From contig NC_133327.1 in assembly GCF_042186555.1 (NCBI RefSeq), positions 103,437,853 to 103,501,852 of the forward strand: a stretch of 64,000 nt of DNA. The letters are read 5' to 3'. Positions 47,471 through 58,915 of this stretch are shown in pieces. The notes under the pieces were generated by a model. That model was given only the letters and a program-made list of their open reading frames with translations. It did not search any database and had not been told where the DNA came from. Within the stretch, counting starts at the first letter, position 1. The number at the start of each line of letters is the position of its first letter. The position numbers were made by a program, and so were the translations under genes. The DNA is from Aquarana catesbeiana (Eukaryota; Chordata; Amphibia; Anura; Ranidae).

Positions 47471-49786
47471 CTACTTAATCTGGGAAAGCAGGTTTCCCTG
47501 AAGCAAAAGAAAATTCCCTGGGGACAAAATGGTGTCCGGAGGGGAAACTTCTTGGGTCTTGTGAAACATCCTGGATAGGGCATCGGGTTTGGTGTTTTTG
47601 GAGCCAGGGCGGTAAGTGACATGAAAAGAGAACCTGGAGAAAAAGAGAGCCCACCTGGCCTGACGTGGCTTCAACCTTTTTGCAGATCTCAAATACTCCA
47701 GGTTCTTATGATCTGCAAAAATTAAGACTGGGTGAGCGGCTCCTTCCAGCAGATAGCGCCACTCCTCTAACGCTGATTTGATTGCCAACAACTCTCTGTC
47801 ACCTACATCATAATTTCTCTCTGCCGTGGACAGCTTACGAGAGAAGAAGGCCACAGGATATAACAGGGCCTTAGTTCCCTGTCTTTGGGACAACACTGCC
47901 CCCACCGCAATTTCAGATGCGTCCACCTCAAGTATGAATGGCAGAGCGGAATCTGGGTGCTTTAGTACAGAGGCGGAAGTAAAAAGGCCCTTAAGGGTCT
48001 CAAAAGCCTTTTGGGCTTCGGCAGACCAGTGGAAACATGTTCCCTGTTTAATTAACTGTGTGATGGGTATAATGATGGCTGAGAACCCCTTAATAAATTT
48101 ACTGTAAAAATTGGCGAATACAACGAATCGTTGGATTCCTTTTTTGTCTGTGGGAACTGGCCAATCTAGGACTGCAGCGACCTTTTGAGGGTCCATCTTA
48201 ATGCCTTTACTGGAAATGATTAACCCCAAAAATGGAATACTTTCCTGTTCGAATTCACACTTCTCAGCTTTTGCATATAAGCCATGTTGTCGAAGCCGGC
48301 CCAACACACTTCTGACGTGCCTGCGGTGAGATTCAAGAGAACAAGAAAAAATTAATATGTCGTTTAAATAGACGATAACTAACAGATCCAGAAAGTCTCG
48401 TAAAACATCATTGATGAAATATTGAAATGTAGCAGGGGCATTGCACAGACCAAAAGGCATCACCATGTATTCAAAATGTCCATAATGGGTACGAAAGGCA
48501 GTCTTCAATTCGTCTCCATCCCTGATATGAACCAGACTGTAGGCTCCGCGGAGGTCAAGTTTAGTAAATATGGTGGCCGTTCCAAGTCTTTGGAACAATT
48601 CTGGTACCAGAGGAAGAGGATAACGTTTTTTTACCGTGATCTTATTTCGTTCGCGGTAATCCACACATGGTCTGAGGGTATTATCCTTCTTCTGTACAAA
48701 GAAGATGCCTGCACCTGCTGGAGATGTGGATGGACGAATTAAGCCCTTCTTTAGGTTCTCATCGATGTATTCCTTTAGTGCCCCTTGTTCTACCTCCGTC
48801 AAAGGAAAAATTTCTCCAAAAGGAATCTCAGCACCGGGGAGTAACTCGATAGGACAGTCATAGGCCCGGTGAGGAGGTAAGACCTCTGCCCCCTGCTTGC
48901 TGAATACATCTAAAAAATCATGATAAGCTGCGGGGATGGAGAGATGTAGACTGGAATCTGTGTCTAAGCAGAGCAAGGTAGGGTTCTTCTGAACGTTCTG
49001 AATTCTGCAAGACTGTTGACAATATGAAGAGGGGAAGGTAACCTCACCTGTGGCCCAGTTAATGTCAGGGTTGTGAGCTTGCAACCAAGGCATGCCGAGG
49101 ATTATGGGAAACAGGGGTGAACCGATGATATCCAGGCGTAATAATTCTTGATGAGAATTGGAAATAGAAACGGGTATCGGAACAGTCCCTTGGGTAACAG
49201 GTCCGGATTTGATGGCGGTTCCATCAGCTAGATGAATGGAAAGTTCATGGGCCTTAGGCCACAGGGGTATCTGATGTTGGGTAGCAAAAAGAGAGTCCAT
49301 GAAACAACTGCAAGCTCCAGAGTCAATAATGGCGGTTATTTGCAGAGTCTCTCCTGGAAGCTGTAATAGGATAGAGAGAGCAAGGTGAGTAGTATTTTTA
49401 GCCAGAGGTGCAACATAGTCCGGGGACAGGGATAGGCACTTACGGAGCTTAAGAGGACAGTTCCTGATGTAGTGCCCAGGTTCCCCGCAGTACAGGCACA
49501 AATTATTCACCCAACGACGTTGACGTTCCTCCTGGGTAAGAGAAGGCTGCAGAACCCCCAACTGCATAGGCTCAGGTAGGTTAAATGTGGAAGTAGGTGG
49601 TGTTGGTGACGTATGATGAGGAACTTTTGGAGTTACCCAGGTTGGGCGAGAAGATCCCATAGCTCTCTCAGCCCTACGCTCCCTTAAGCATTGATCGATC
49701 TGAATGGCTAGATCGATCAAAGCATTCAAAGTCTGTGGTGTACCAACCCTGGCCAACTCATCCTTCAAAGAATCAGAAAGTCCCAT
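47471..49786 (-). pseudogene. Gypsy-2 gag end, protease, reverse transcriptase, RNase H
   Basis: A 771-codon open stretch directly downstream of the gag stop. Residues 97-110 form the zinc knuckle CLYCGEPGHYIRNC, 155-158 are the protease DSGA, 411 is the first reverse transcriptase Asp (KLDLRGAY), and 473-476 read YLND where the family has YLDD, so one catalytic Asp is Asn. RNase H residues are Asp622 (VDAS), Glu665 (DRELLA) and Asp692 (ADHKNL), all retained. It ends at a stop after SQIK. Gag and pol appear to be one frame in this family, since the only interruption is a point stop. Confidence 0.93.
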
Positions 49787-50389
49787 TCAAAACTGATAGC
49801 AGAGAGCCGCATCATTCCAATTTGTGTCTGCACTCCACCTTCTGAATTCAGCCACATAGTCCTCTGCTGCCCTGCGGCCCTGTTGAAGGGTGTGCAGAGC
49901 CGCCTCTGCAGTCACAGAGAGCTGGGGGTCTTCGTATAACTGACCCAGTGCGTCAAGGAAGGTGGAGAGGTTGGTCAGGGATACATCCTTTTGCTCCAAG
50001 AGGCGATGTGCCCAGGTTTGGGGGTCGCCAGTAAGCAGAGAAATTACGTAGCCCACCTTGGTGGCCTTCAGGGAAAAGGTACATGGCTGAAGAGCAAAGA
50101 ACAATTCACAGGAGTTGCGGAAGGCCCTGAATTTATGTCGATCCCCGGAGAATCGTTCAGGTGTCGGGACTTTGGGTTCTGGAGGGAGCATCACCACCGT
50201 TGAGGAAGGCCCAACTGACGAAGCGGGAGCAGGAGGAACTCCCTGGACCCCAATGGGGTTAGATAAAGTTAACACTCGTTCCTCCTGCCGGGTGTATCCT
50301 TGCTGCAGATTCTTGACTGCTCCAGTCAATCCTGCCAGGTGTGCACATAGTTCCTCCATGGGAGAGGTTCCCTGCTCAGGCTCAGACAT
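49787..50389 (-). pseudogene. Gypsy-2 gag N-terminal part
   Basis: ATG at 50389-50387, only 13 nt from the LTR, opening MSEPEQGTSPMEEL. The capsid-like part has FSGDRHKFRAFRNSCELFFA and DPQTWAHRLLEQ, the pattern seen in Gypsy-1 and Gypsy-3. It ends at a TGA (49789-49787). The aligned Gypsy-1 codon is CGA (Arg), so a C-to-T change at a CpG explains the stop, and gag continues into the zinc knuckle in the next feature. Confidence 0.92.
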
Positions 50390-50391
50390 GG

Positions 50392-50402
50392 CTGTCTGCT
50401 AC
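50392..50402 (-). promoter_or_regulatory. Gypsy-2 primer-binding site (self-priming type)
   Basis: Sense GTAGCAGACAG immediately inside the LTR. Its complement, CTGTCTGCT, is at 51238-51230 in the LTR, 32 nt below TATTTAAA (51270-51263). No tRNA-like TGG start is present. Confidence 0.78.
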
Positions 50403-51410
50403 TGTCACGTACCTGGTAGGTTTTGAGCCTGAAGTGCAGAGAAAGACCTCCCTTACACCTCCCACTCCCGTTCCCCTGGAATGGAGACAGAGGGCACAGG
50501 AGTGAGGAGTGGTATGGGTGCCTGGCAGGATCAACAGTCACCAGAAGTTCAGGAGTGGTGGCACCCTCTGGAACCAGAAGCTGAAGAGGAGACTGGAGAC
50601 TGGAATGCAGAAAGGACCAGGAACCACAGCAGGTAAGTAGGCAGGAACTGAAGTGCTGGACAGGAACCAGGAACAAGCAGTAGGTAGCAGACTGGAACGC
50701 TGGACTGGAACCAGGAACAAGCAGTAGGTAGCAGACTGGAACGCTGGGCTGGAACCAGGAACAAGCAGTAGGTAGCAGAATGGAACGTTGGGCTGGAACC
50801 AGGAACAAGCAGCAGGTAGCAGACTGGAATGCTGGACTGGAACCAGGAACAAGCAGCAGGTAACAGACTGGATACTGGAGCGCTGGACTGGAACCAGGAA
50901 CAAGCAGCAGGTAACAGACTGGATACTGAAGCGCTGGACTGGAACCAGGAACAAGCAGCAGGTAACAGACTGGATACTGGAGCGCTGGACTGGAACCAGG
51001 AGCAAGCAGCAGGTAACAGACTGGATACTGGTATCAGGCAGAAGAATGGTCAAACAAGCCGGTGGTCGGTATTGGGCAGACAGCAGAGGTACCAGGGATA
51101 ACACAGGAGAATGGTCAGGCAAGCCAAGGGGGTCCGGTGCAGGCGGATAGCAGGATGGCCTAACAGGAAGCCGGGTCAGATAGCAGAGTAAACAGATCAG
51201 ATCAGGTTTAGGCACACAGAACGCTGTAGAGCAGACAGCGGGGATTGAGTGTGACAAGCCGGTTTAAATAGCCCGCCTGACACCAGCGGGAATGCGCGCA
51301 CGCGTGCCCGTGCGTGACAGCACCCATGAACGCGCACGCATGCGCGGTAGAGCCCGTGGTCGTGTTCCCGTGCGCCTGGAGCGCCGATTACTGGCAGGAT
51401 CTTCATGACA
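50403..51410 (-). repeat. Gypsy-2 5' LTR
   Basis: 1008 bp. Also eight tandem GGAACCAGGAACAAGCAG-type units (about 50665-51035), but four short and four long rather than five and three. Alternating purine-pyrimidine text in U3 (51290-51350). TATTTAAA at 51270-51263. Confidence 0.95.
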
Positions 51411-51415
51411 CAGCT

Positions 51416-51864
51416 CCTAACTCAATGTCCATATTTTACAATGTATTCTGATCTTACCGCATTATTGACAGTCATGTTCTATTTCATGTATGAATTGTTA
51501 CATTTTGAATTTTATCATTTGTTGATGAGGTGTTTTCAATAAACATTTGCTCTCAAAATCACCACTGTTATGGTTTATATTGTGCTGTGTTATGATTCCA
51601 CTTGTGCCTAATTATACAAATCAACTATGTGCCAATATGTATTTACTATCTATTAACTGGTTGTCACGCACCTCATTTAAAGTCCCAGACCTCCTTCTTT
51701 TTTCTAACTGTTGCATGTATAACATTCAGGTGTGACTTTCATGTGACTTTTGAGGGTTTATATTGCAGTCTATGGCACTCAAGTCGCATGAAAGTTGGAC
51801 CAAAGTAGTGCAGAAACCTTTTTGATGTTGCTGTGACTTTAAGTCGCACATATTTGGACACCTG

Positions 51865-51866
<2 letters not shown>
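51416..51866. other. Continuation of the element interrupted by Gypsy-2, then MITE fragment
   Basis: 51416-51560 (ending AATAAACATTTGCTCTC) looks like the 3' end of the retroelement whose ribozyme lies at 44938. 51725-51860 holds GTGACTTT/AAGTCGC-type MITE text. Confidence 0.4.

Positions 51867-51940
<74 letters not shown>
51867..51940. repeat. (AT)n microsatellite
   Basis: About 74 bp of AT repeat framed by TGTC and GACA, so the whole tract is an interrupted palindrome. Confidence 0.97.
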
Positions 51941-51942
<2 letters not shown>

Positions 51943-53218
51943 CAGAGATTTGAAGTGGTCTGAAGAAGCAGGTGATTTCAAAAGATTGCTATGTAAAGGA
52001 TATTTCATAGCTGAAGGTCACCAGAAAGGCCTACCTATAGACTGATCATTTTATTTGTTCTTTTTTAAATGAGTATTACCTATTATGATAAGGTAAAAAT
52101 GCATCTCTGTTTTTTAAATATTGTATGAAAGAACATACAATAATACAAATGTGAAGTACTTATATAAGAGAGAGAGTAGTTTTTCAATTTTTCTATAGAG
52201 CTGATGCCCATTTCACTTCATCATATGGAGATGCCTGAATCCGATGTTTGCTTTCTCTAAAAAAACTGAAAACCCCTTTAAAGTATCCATCTACAAAACA
52301 TTAGAGAAATGTCAGTCCAAATGATAGTGAAGACTTTGTTCTAGAGTACAGATAGAGTTAGGAAAAACATCACTGTTCTTTTTGTATTGCAGATAAGTTA
52401 TTCTTGAAATCTATTAAACCCGCCGGTGAAATGCTGATGCTCTGACATACACAGAACAAAACACACATCTTCAAATGCATTCTAAAAGAAAACACAAACC
52501 ATTTAAAATGTTTATTTGATTAAACAAGGGATATCTTTGTGCTGTCAGAGCGATCTTTTCTTCAATCGACAGTGCAGCTTATTTTGTATTCATTTGACAA
52601 TGTTTATAAACATTGCTGGACTGATTATCTTCTTCTGAGTGCATTATGGTTTATATTACACAAAATCCTGCCGAGAGACTAAACAAAATGACGAGTGCCT
52701 GGGAACATGACAAGGGGAAGGGAAAGGAGAAAATCACAATCAGGTAAATTCACCCGGGAGACTTTAAATGTATCTCCGTCCTTTCAGTTCTAAATGACTA
52801 ACTGAATTTTAACATTTTAAGGCTGTGTACAAGAAATAGTATGCATAGTATGGAGGATAATATGTGTTAGAGATGTTTGATTTTTTCCATATAAAAACCA
52901 TTTCACAATAGTGCAGTGATTGTTGCTAGATTGACTTTTTATGTTCTTTCCATGTTTGGTTTGAGAAAAATCCCCAAAATTGGCAATGGTAAATATTGTG
53001 GTATGTGTGCTGAGGCACGTAGTCTGTAAATGGGCCGCGTGTTTATGCAGCTTGAGACACTCATCCCAATTTGATAGCACCCGCATGCCTGTTTGTGCAG
53101 TTGCTGGTTCCCTATTGATTTGAATAGGCTGCATGCACATGGCACCTGGTGGCCTAAGCCGCATAAACAGGCAGCCCATTCATGGACTATGGGCTTTAAC
53201 TCCCATGTGAAAAAGGCC
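51941..53218. other. Apparently single-copy DNA, then MITE fragment
   Basis: 52040-52800 has no repeat signature and no gene. It is moderately AT-rich and a candidate for conserved non-coding host sequence. 52810-53215 contains text like a Harbinger-type MITE (GCATGCACATGG; ends CCCATGTGAAAAAGGCC). Confidence 0.4.
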
Positions 53219-53576
53219 TTAAAGTGGTTGTAAAAGCAGAAGGTTTTTTTTTACCTTTCTGCATTTAGCTTTCCCCGCAGCCCCCCTAAATACATACTTG
53301 AGTCCCATCTCGATCCAGCGATGTGAATGAGAGCCAAGGGTTTCTCAGCTCTCTCGTTCCTCTGTGCATACACAAAAGGCTGAACTGCTCAATATGTATC
53401 AAGCATCGCTGGTCTCAGCCTAATGCCTTACAATCAAATATCACCAGGCTTGGCCTAAAGGCACACCAAACCAGCCTGTCAGAGAGGCAGAGAGTTATCT
53501 ATCAGCCTTCAAAAGTGAAGGTAAAAGATTTTTGCAGTTGTCACCAGAACAGAATACAGGGGAACGCTATGAGGGA
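53219..53576. other. MITE-like left end, otherwise unassigned
   Basis: CTTAAAGTGGTTGTAAAAGC at 53218-53237 matches the terminus of the TTAA-flanked MITE family (19582, 62107). No matching right end found. Confidence 0.4.
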
Positions 53577-54149
53577 CAGGGCTGTATTAATGAGTGGGCA
53601 CACCTGGGCACTGCCCAGGGGCCCCAGCTGCATTGGGGGCCCCTGCACTTTCCCCAAAGCAGCTGGTCTTTGAGCCCACGCTGCCCCAAAATTGGGGGCC
53701 CAATGATGGCACTGAGAGTGATGGATACACAGGGGAGGCAGGCTGGCAGCAGTGCGCCGTGCTGTGCAGAATGATACCTATTATTTGACAGTCAGCAGGG
53801 ATGGGCGGGGCCGGAGCGCCGGTGATGCTCTGACCCTGCCCCATGCAGCTTGAATGCTCGGGACTCAAAGGCTGTGGGGTAGGAGCTGGAGTGGGAGCTA
53901 CTGAGTCGGCAGCACTGAGAGTGCACCTGCGGAAGTAGCATTGTGGATGATGTCATGGTGAGCCCAGCTGTCCAGCATGTTTGCACCTAAGGGCTTGGAA
54001 TGCCCAGAGGGATGCTCCCTCCTCCGCCCCTCCTTCTGCCTGCTTGATTGGTATAGGTGAGTCCAGTGCTGGAGGTGGGCACATAGCTAAAAGTTTTCAT
54101 GCGCTGTATCTCCACTGGAAAAGGGGGCACTACATGGATGGAATAATGG

Positions 54150-55552
54150 TGCTGGGGGATATCAAGGGTGTATGGGGGAGAACAATGCTGGGGGGGATCT
54201 GGGGTGTATAAGGGGTAGCAATGCTTGGGGTAGCTTAGGTGGCTATACTGCTAGAGGTATCAGGGATGTAGAGAGGTCACAGTGTAGGGGGTATCAGGGA
54301 TGTTGTGGGGTCACAATACAAGGGGTTCTTATGGTATATGGTAACAGTGCTGGGGGCAATATCTAGGGTGTAGAGGGGTCAGAGTGCTGGGGGGATATCT
54401 GGGGTGTAGAGGGATCAGAGTGCAGGGGGGTATCTGGGGTGTAGAGGGGTCAGAGTGCTGGGGGGATATCTGTGGTGTAGAGGGATCAGAGTGCTGGGGG
54501 GATATCTGGGGTGTAGAGTTATCAGAGTGCTGGGAGGATATCTGGGGTGCAGAGGGGTCAGAGTGCTGGGAGGATATCTGGGGTGCAGAGGGGTCAGAGT
54601 GCTGGGGGATATCTGGGATGTAGAGGGGTCAGAGTGCTGGGGGGATATCTGGGATGTAGAGGGGTCAGAGTGCAGGGGGATATCTGGGGTGTAGAGGGAT
54701 CAGAGTGCTAGGGGAAATCTGGGATGTAGAGGGGTCAGAGTGCTGGGGGGATATCCGGGATGTAGAGGGGTCAGAGTGCTGGGGGGATATCTGGGGTGAA
54801 GAGGGGTCAGAGTGCCAGGGGGATATCTGGGGTGTAGCGGGATCAGAGTGCTGGGGGGATATCTGGAGTATAGAGGGGTCAGAGTGCTGGGGGGATATCT
54901 GGCATGTAGAGGGGTCAGGGTGCTGGGGGGATATCTGGGGTGTAGCGGGATCAGAGTGCTGGGGGGATATCTGGAGTATAGAGGGGTCAGTGTGCTGGGG
55001 GGATATCTGGGGTGTAGAGGGGTCAGAGTGCTGGGGGGATATCTGGGGTGTAGAGAGGTTAGAATGCTGGGGGGATATCTGGGATCTAGAGGGGTCAGAA
55101 TGCTGGGGTGATATCTGGGATGTAGAGGGGGTCACGGTGCGGGGGGGATATCTGGGATGTAGAGGGGTCAGAGTGATGGGGGGATATCTGGGGTGTAGAG
55201 AGGTCAGGGTGCTGGGGGATATCTGGGATGTAGAGGGGTCAGAGTGTTGGGGGGGATATCTGGGATATAGAGGGGGTCACAGTGCTGGGGGGGATATCTG
55301 GGGTGTAGAGGGGGTCACAGTGCTGGGGGGATATCTGGGGTTTAGAGGGGTCAGAGTGCTTGGGGGATATCTGGGGTGTAGAGGGGTCCGAGTTCTGGGG
55401 GGATATCTGGGATGTAGAGCGGTCAGAGTGCTGGGGGGATATCTGGGGTGTAGATGGGTCAGAGTCCTGGGGGATATCTGGGGTGTAGAGGGGTCAGATT
55501 GCTGGGGGAATATCTAGGGTGTAGAGGGATCAGATTGATGGGGGGATATCTG
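54150..55552. repeat. About 36-bp minisatellite
   Basis: Roughly 36 copies of a unit with the core GGGGGGATATCTGGGGTGTA then GAGGGGTCAGAGTGCT. Each unit has a GATATC site. The array resumes for two copies at 59209-59285 after the nested element. It is open in several frames but not a gene. Confidence 0.95.
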
Positions 55553-55814
55553 CATACCTCCCAACTTTTGAACTTCAGAATGAGGGACACTTGAGGAAGG
55601 AAGTAACCTTGCATAGCGCGCTGTGGCAAATGTGGGCGTGGTCAAACTTTTGACAGTGGGAGGAGCTTAATGGGCATCATTAAACAAAACTTGGGCTTCC
55701 TTGTATCTATAAAATATGCTTTTATTATTGTTCCACAAGCAAGAGTCTCATGGATACATACATACCCCAGCACATTTATTTAAAAAAAGGATAAAAGAAT
55801 GCAGTGTTTGGAGT

Positions 55815-56945
55815 GCATTACGTACAAAGTGCAGGGTTGTAGGATGAGCTATATACAGAGTGCAGGGTTCTGGCATGAGCTATATACAGAGTGCAGGGTT
55901 GTAGGATGAGCTATGTACAGAGTGCAGGGTTCTGGCATGAGCTATGTACAGAGTGCAGGGTTCTGGCATGAGCTGTGTACAGAGTGCAGGGTTCTTGCAT
56001 GAGCTGTGTACAGAGTGCAGGGTTCTAGCATGAGCTGTGTGTGTACAGAGTGCAGTGTTCTGGCATGACCTGTGTACAGAGTGCAGGGTTCTGGCATGAG
56101 CTGTGTACAGAGTGCAGGGTTCTGGGGTGAGCTGCATTCAGAGTGCAGGGTTCTGGAGTGAGCTGCATGCAGAGTGCAGGGTTCTGGGTTGAGCTATGTA
56201 CAGAGTGCAGGGTTCTGGGATGAGCTATGTACAGAGAGCAGGGTTCTGGGGTGAGCTATGTACAGAGTGCAGGGTTCTGAGATGAGCTATGTACAGAGTG
56301 CAGGGTTCTGAGATGAGCTATGTACAGAGTGCAGGGTTCTGGGATGAGCTATGTACAGAGTGCAGGGTTCTGGGATGAGCTATGTAAAGAGTGCAGGGAT
56401 CTGGAATGAGCTATGTAAACAGTGCAGGGTTCTGGAATGAGCTATGTGCAGAGTGCAGGGTTCTGGGATGCGCTAAGTGCAGAGTGCAGGGTTCTGGAAT
56501 GAGCAATGTACAGAGTGCAGGGTTCTGGAATGAGCTATGTGCAGAGTGCAGGGTTCTGGAATGAGCTATGTGCAGAGTGCAGGGTTATGGGATGAGCTAT
56601 GTGCAGGTTGCAGGGTTCTGGGATGAGCTATGTGCAGAGTGCGAGGTTCTGAGATGAGCATATATACAGGGTGCATGGTTCTGGGATGAGCTATATACAG
56701 GGTCCAGGGATCTGAGATGAGCTATATACAGGGTTCTGGGATGAGCTATATACAGGGTGTAGGGTTCTGGGATGAGATATATACAGGGTGCAGGGTTCTT
56801 GGATGAGCTATATACAGGGTGCAGGGTGCTGGGATGAGCTATATACAGGGTGCAGGGTTCTGGGATGAGCTATAAACAGGGTGCGGGGTTCTGAGACGAG
56901 CTATATACAGGGCACAGGGTACTGGATGAGCTATATACAGGGTGC
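55815..56945. repeat. 31-bp minisatellite
   Basis: About 36 copies of GTACAGAGTGCAGGGTTCTG followed by GGATGAGCTAT. Later copies shift to ATATACAGGGTGCAGG. Confidence 0.95.
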
Positions 56946-57179
56946 AGCAAAGGTGTAATTAGAACCTTCAGGGGCCCTGGTGCAAGAAACCATGAAGGGC
57001 CCCCCGACCTCCAGCCTGGGCCATTCCCTTCGAGCCCAGAGCCCTTCCCACTGATCTCATCACCCTTCATGGTCCCACAGCAGATTGGGCCCGGCCATGG
57101 TGGCAGAAGGCCAGGGCCTAGTTGCAAGTGCAACCTTTGCTGGTAGTTCCGCCAGTGGTGTCAGTGTGGACTGTGAATG

Positions 57180-57405
57180 GTGTCAGTCAGTAGGGCAGTG
57201 GACATGGTCAGTAGAGCAGTGGAAGTGGTCAGTATGGCAGAGAAAGTGGTCAGTATGGCAGAGAAAGTGGTCAGTAAGGTAGTGGACATGGTCAGTAAGG
57301 TAGTGGACATGGTCAGTAGGGCAGTGGACATGGTCAGTTGGGCAGTGGACGTGGTCAGTAGGGCAGTAGACATAATCAGTAGGGCAGTGGACAGGATCAG
57401 TAGTT
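57180..57405. repeat. 21-bp minisatellite
   Basis: About ten copies of AGTGGACATGGTCAGTAGGG(C), followed by a T-rich tract at 57403-57495. Confidence 0.92.
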
Positions 57406-57494
57406 TTTTTTATTGTTGTTATTTTATTTTTGTTATTATTTTTTACCATTATATTTTATCCATTTTATTTTTTAGAGTTTTTTTTTTACAGTTT

Positions 57495-58635
57495 TTGATG
57501 GGAGATGGTGGCAGTGGAGAGCAGTATGATGGGGTGGAGGGCAGTATGATGGGAGGGGGTGTCAGTGGAGGGCAGTATGATGGGAGGGGTGGCAGTAGAA
57601 GGCAGTATGTTGGGGGCGGAGGCAGTGGAAGGCATTATGATGGGAGGGGAGGCAGCGGAGGGCAGTATGATGGGGTGGAGGGCAGTATGATGGGAGAGGA
57701 AGTAGTGGAGGGCAGTATGATGGGAGGAGGCGGTAGTGGAGGGCAGTATCATGGGAGGGGGGGTTAGTTGAGGGCAGTATGATGGGAAGGGTGGTAGTGG
57801 AGGGCAGTATGATGGGAGGGATGGTAGTGGAGGGCAATATAATGGGAGGGAGTTTAGTGGAGGGCAGTATTATGGGAGGGGTGGTAGTGGAGGGCAGTAT
57901 GATGGGAGGGAGAGCAGTATGATGGGAGGGGTGGTAGTGGAGGGCAGTATGATGGGAGGAGGCGGTAGTGGAGGGCAGTATCATGGGAGGGGGGGTTAGT
58001 GCAGGGCAGTATGATGGGAGGGATGGTAGTGGAGGGCAATATAATGGGAGGGGGTTTAGTGGAGGGCAGTATTATGGGAGGGGTGGTAGTGGAGGGCAGT
58101 ATGATGGGAGGGAGAGCAGTATGATGGGAGGGGTGGTAGTGGAGGGCAGTATGATGGGAGGGGTGGTAGTGGAGGGCAGTATAATGGGAGGGGGGTTAGT
58201 GGAGGGCAGTATAATAGGAGGGGTGGCAGTGTAGGGCAGTATAATTGGAGGGGGGCAGTATGATGGGTGGGGGTGGCAGTGAAAGGCAGTATAATGGGGG
58301 GGGTTAGTGGAGGGCAGTATAATAGGAGGGGTGGGAGTGGAGGGCAGTATAATAGGAGGGGGGCAGTATGATGGGTGGGGGTGGCAGTGAAAGGCAGTAT
58401 AATGGGGGGGGGTTAGTGGAGGGCAGTATAATAGGAGGGGTGGCAGTGGAGGGCAGTATAATAGGAGGGGGGCAGTATGATGGGATTGGGGCAGTATGAT
58501 GGGAGGGGTGGTAATAGAGGGCAGTATATTGGGGGGGTAGTGGAGGGCAGTAAAATGGGAGGGGGGCAGTATAATGGGGGGGTAGTGGAGGGCAGTATGG
58601 GGGGACTGTACAGCATGACTGGAGAGGGGCAGTGT
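57495..58635. repeat. G-rich 25-30-bp minisatellite
   Basis: About 40 copies of AGTGGAGGGCAGTATGATGG plus GAGGGGTGGT with length variants and short higher-order repeats. It is strongly strand-biased for G, with many G-run sets able to form quadruplexes. Confidence 0.93.
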
Positions 58636-58734
58636 ATGGGAGGGAGCAGAGTGACCATGAGTGTACTCAGAGTCAGGGCAGTGCAGGGAGCATTTCTCCT
58701 ACCTTTATTCCAGCGCAGGAACAGCCTTCGGGGA

Positions 58735-58915
58735 AGACCCGGAGTCGGGGGCGGAGTCAGGGGCGGAGCTGGGGGAGGAGCTTAGGCGCGAAGAGGAATC
58801 CTCCTTTGGCTAAATGCTGGGGCTCCACTCAGGGAAGACCCGGAGTCGGGGGCAGAGCCGGGGGCGGAGCTTAGGCGCGAAGAGGACTCCTCCTTTGGCT
58901 AAATGCTGGGGCTCC
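58735..58915. repeat. About 100-bp tandem duplication
   Basis: Two copies of GAAGACCCGGAGTCGGGGGC through GCTAAATGCTGGGGCTCCACT, differing by a short gap and a few bases. Confidence 0.88.

Larger units (their letters stand above)
45086..51410 (-). mobile_element. Ty3/Gypsy chromovirus-type retrotransposon Gypsy-2, full length
   Basis: LTRs at 45086-46080 and 50403-51410, ends TGTCA...TGACA, flanked by the 5-bp duplication CAGCT (45081-45085 and 51411-51415). Coding on the minus strand: gag, protease, reverse transcriptase, RNase H, integrase, chromodomain. All structural parts are present, but the coding region has several stops and a frameshift, and the reverse transcriptase active site is changed. 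It interrupts a sequence carrying the ribozyme candidate at 44938. Confidence 0.95.

Noticed and set aside
54705..55517. 270-codon open frame
   Set aside because: It is the 36-bp minisatellite read in a frame without stops; the peptide is the unit repeated, with no domain and no codon-level constraint.
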